Source: Sipunculus nudus
Taxonomy: Eukaryota > Annelida > Sipuncula > Golfingiida > Sipunculidae
Assembly (NCBI GenBank): GCA_026874595.1
Contig: CM049306.1
Location: 94,355,642 to 94,419,641 of the forward strand
Reading direction: 5' to 3'
Length of the DNA: 64,000 nt
In this document: piece by piece, positions 60,805 to 64,000 of the stretch
Numbering within the stretch: the first letter of the stretch is position 1
Layout: every line of letters starts with the position of its first letter
Translations under genes and position numbers: made by a program
Notes under the pieces: model-generated
Databases searched by the model: none
The model's input: only the letters and a program-made list of their open reading frames with translations
Told to the model about the DNA's origin: nothing

Positions 60805-61746
60805 GTGAAACCTCGTTGTGTCGAACTCGCTTAAGTCGAATACCCCGCTTATGTCGAAGTTACAGACTCGATATTCTGGACAACTCTAGTTAAATTATTA
60901 CCAAATAAAACCCGCTTGTGTCGAACATCGGTTCTCTCGTCAAACTCGAACTCAAGGCAGACGTTATAAGACGGTGTTTAATCAATATAACATAGCAGTA
61001 CAGGTTCGCACCATGCACATACGCTATACATATCAAAACAGCAGGCTACTGGAGACTTGAGCCTTGAGACCTGAGACCTGAGCCTTGACACCCTTTTCAG
61101 TGCCATCCCAGTATACTTATATATTCTACAGGCGTGAGTGAGGACCTTAACGAAACAGGGGTTGCAAGGCTGGTGCTGATATAGCTATCTGGTCCAGTCA
61201 GAGAAAAAGTGTGTTTCTTGTTAACGCTTAAAATGGATATAATGCAAAGACTACTTTACACTCAACAATAAATATTACCTTGCCGGATAGCTCACCGCAC
61301 ACTTAATCAGTGATACTAATTGTGACGTTAATAACGATTTAGGGGTGACTAGTAATGAGAAATAAACTTAGATTATAACATGTTGATTTTAATTTATCAA
61401 CTGAAAAATGATTAATAACTGGCAAATTAAATAACGTAGGGTATCTTGGCATATATGTAAATAAAGAGAACAAAGGGGCTCACCTGATAATCTATTATTC
61501 TTAGAAATATAAATAAGGACCTGGTTGCAAATGAAGAATATACTTGAACAGAAAACACTCTATCTCTCTATATATATATCCATATGGGATATTAAGCAGG
61601 GGTCGAGGGGAAGCTTTCAGCCTCATCGCGCAGACGCTGGGCTGGGTGGACCCTTACGCAATCAGACCGGAGAGACCAGAACTAATAGTTAACGGCTGGA
61701 CATCAGTGTACGCCTAGACCTGTTTATGTATGAGTGTGTACTCTGT

Positions 61747-61802
<56 letters not shown>

Positions 61803-61805
61803 ATA
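60690..61805. mobile_element. Copy-B-specific insertion with a Tigger-like end between (TA)n tracts
   Basis: Starting at 60801, TA precedes CAGTGAAACCTCGTTGTGTC, with TTAAGTCGAATACCCC and CTTGTGTCGAACATCGG downstream; these resemble pogo/Tigger ends (TA duplication, CAG start). Copy A has nothing equivalent between its (TA)n tracts. The opposite end is not identified; a TA run closes the block at 61748-61800. Confidence 0.5.
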
Positions 61806-62573
61806 TCTCTCTATATATATATTTATGGGGTGTATGTTTTCTGACCAGACCCGGAAGTTATACCAGTGCGTGGAAAAAGTAGCTTAACTCAGGATACAAT
61901 GAGCCGTTCTTTACACAATGCAATGCAGTATTAGGGGATCACTTAGGCACATGTATGTGTATTGGTGATAAGGATCTGTCAGAAATTTAGGAGGTCAAGC
62001 TGACAATGAAGCCTATAGTGGTTATTATATGATTATGAACAATGGTGAACACAATAAAACAAGCTTTGACTTCCCGCTCATCCGGAGGATGAAACGTTTG
62101 GAAGCCATCATTGCTTATGTTCAATCAGGCAGTCTGTGAAGGTTACTGTATTTACGGAGTCGGAGATAATACCGTGGTCAGACAAGTCAGTCTACTTCTA
62201 AAAGCATGTCGTTTTTGTAGCTTCTTTTTTCTGATATATTTTACAACAGACACGTGTAATTGTCAAGATAGGTTCCTAGTGGAATTGTGATCATAGGAAA
62301 ACTGGAAAACGGTCAATAATTGGATATACGTTGTAATCATAAGTTGTAGATAATGAGGTGTGGGTATGTAAGGTATAATATGGTTCATAATTTCTTAATA
62401 ACCCCACCTACTGGTTCATGCATGTGGCTGCCTGATTTGTATAACAACGCCTCCAGCGCGGCTGAAAAAAGCAGGATTTCCCTCTTATTAGGAAAGAGAG
62501 GGAAATTTACAGCCATTGACCGTCAGTGCCTAACACATTCTTTGATGAAACAAAAATATATGCAATAAATCAG

Positions 62574-62690
62574 TATATATAGGGCAGGCCAAGACCTAGT
62601 TTTACTTCCGTGTGCTTATCGACATACAATAATGCACACAGAGGCCAAGCTTGCACCGAAAAAGGCTTCGTTTGCTTCTGTACCGTGCAG
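62574..62690 (+). promoter_or_regulatory. TATA-box promoter and 5'UTR exon of GT14 copy B
   Basis: TATATATA at 62574-62581; exon end 62690 with donor GTGCAG|GTAATC; acceptor TTTACAG ends at 62965. Surrounding sequence differs from copy A at scattered positions, but the promoter core and splice sites are intact. Confidence 0.6.
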
Positions 62691-62971
62691 GTAATCCCTG
62701 AGCAGCTGTTATCACGTGAACCTCTGCTTCGATGAACTGCACAGTACAATTGATGCTCCGGCATTCATTCCATTGATATTCATATTTTATGATTTGATGA
62801 CATCAATCCAAATAATGAGATCATTGCTTGTAAGTAGACAATTTCTACACAGCGCTTGTCTTAAGTTTTTCGTATAACTTATCCCTAACGTTATAGGTAG
62901 TGTTAATTTTCAAGAAGGAACATGTTTAAAGAGATTTAAATACAAAACTTGCTACATGTTTACAGGTTAGG

Positions 62972-63780
62972 ATGTGGGTGTGGTGCCAGAAATTCAAGAT
63001 CGTAGTGTTCCTTATAGTGGGCTGCCTTGTTTTATCAACAGTATGTCTCAAGGCGTCCTTTGGAACTAGTGCCAAGGCAGGTACGTCGGTAATTCCTGAA
63101 AACCTCACGGAGATTTTCCTGGAAGACGATCGTAGCCCACCTGCTTATGTTTATAAAAAACATCCTATGTTGAATTTCAAAACACATATACAAAATATAA
63201 TGGTCAACAGACATGGGTCCATTGGTTTAAGTTGTCCAAGACTATTCCACGGTGGTGATTTTTCGACAGCGCGGCGATATATGCAAGTGACATCTGTACC
63301 TGCTTTGGGAGATGATGATTATATCTACCTCACTAAAGACTGTGATGCTTTTAAGACGCTTCGAGGATATATAACTGTACCTCTTACTCAGGAAGAGTAC
63401 ACATTCCCCATAGCATATAGTATCATGGCGGACAATGATATATATCAGGTTGAGCGGCTTCTGAGGTCGATATACATGCCTCAGAACTTCTTCTGTGTTC
63501 ACGCGAGTTTCAGAAGAAACCTAAAGAATATTTCAGCTTTGAAAGCCATCGCTTCATGTTTCCCAAACGTGTTTGTTGCTTCATATGTGGACAGTGTGCG
63601 CCGAGGACACAGCAGTGTAATAAGGGCGGAGATGAACTGTATGAGAGACTTAATCAAGTACAAGTGGAAATACTTCATTAACTTAAGGAGCCATATGCTC
63701 CCAATTAGGACCAACGCTGAACTTGTCAAGATCCTAAAAGTGTACGAGGGGAGAAATGACGTGGAGACAACTGGAAAGAG
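62972..63780 (+). CDS. GT14 core-2/I-branching-type GlcNAc-transferase, copy B, exon 1 (window ends in intron)
   Basis: An 809-bp exon, the same length and phase as copy A, ending at an identical donor AAAGAG|GTATTT. Differences lie mostly in the tail, anchor and stem (for example MWVWCQKF against MCVWCQKF, QTD against KAG near residues 35-37, NLTDIF against NLTEIF). P83S, P108S and N123D follow, and from about residue 124 to the exon end the proteins are identical. The altered RSHMLP motif is shared, so that change predates or was spread between the copies. Exons 2 and 3 lie beyond the window. Tandem paralogue 11.3 kb downstream of copy A in the same orientation. Confidence 0.88.
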
Positions 63781-64000
63781 GTATTTAAACATTTATATAT
63801 GTTTTAAATTATTATTTATTTTTAACTTAGACTGATTCAACGGCAGAATATAAACTACTACTAATTAACCCTGTTATGTCGGACGTCCCGATTTTCACGA
63901 CGGACACGACTATATTGACATGCTGTGGACATGATCTAATACTAAAGCCGTAAAAATATCTGTCCGATTATCGCAAAATGTGCCCCAGGTAAACAGGAAC

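Overview
The window is animal nuclear DNA. It has split genes with canonical GT..AG introns, an A+T-rich background, many (TA)n and (CA)n tracts, poly-G/poly-C runs and a dense load of transposon fossils. A bivalve or other mollusc is the best guess, because several repeat families here look like ones I associate with marine molluscs and because a lineage-expanded GT14 glycosyltransferase is present. Species cannot be fixed from the sequence alone.

Layout. (1) 1-8.8 kb, minus strand: the 5' half of the condensin I subunit gene NCAPG, with four coding exons and a probable 5'UTR exon and promoter near 8.74-8.83 kb; the rest of the gene lies left of position 1. Its introns hold a tRNA-derived SINE, microsatellites and an unidentified 148-codon frame. 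(2) 7.5-20 kb: a 949-bp MITE with a 9-bp target duplication, a dead Penelope-like element with a 39-bp inverted repeat beside it, and two long dispersed repeat families, called here family 1 (terminal hairpin plus tandem ~340-bp units) and family 2 (rich in AGGTCA-type half-sites). (3) 20.6-23 kb, minus, and 27-32.6 kb, plus: two decayed L1/Tx1-type LINEs. The second carries a NADAR-like (DUF1768) domain at the end of its first frame. They sit in and next to a diverged segmental duplication (about 18-25.8 kb against 33-37.6 kb). (4) 33-44.4 kb: more repeats, including a long family-1 array, and a Tigger/pogo-type DNA-binding fragment. (5) 45.8-64 kb: a tandem duplication with a period of about 11-12 kb. 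Each copy carries a TATA-box promoter, a 5'UTR exon and a GT14 core-2/I-branching-type GlcNAc-transferase gene. Copy A (51685-55024) is complete in three coding exons; copy B begins at 62972 and is cut by the window end. Downstream parts of exon 1 and its intron are far more alike than the upstream flanks, which suggests recent gene conversion. Several positions conserved in active GT14 enzymes are replaced.

The two gene loci are not functionally linked as far as I can see: one is a cell-cycle chromosome protein, the other a Golgi glycosylation enzyme family. Most of the remaining DNA is mobile-element sediment. Its nested insertions can be read against paralogous copies: two TTAA-targeting elements can be compared with matching sites in the other copy of their duplication.
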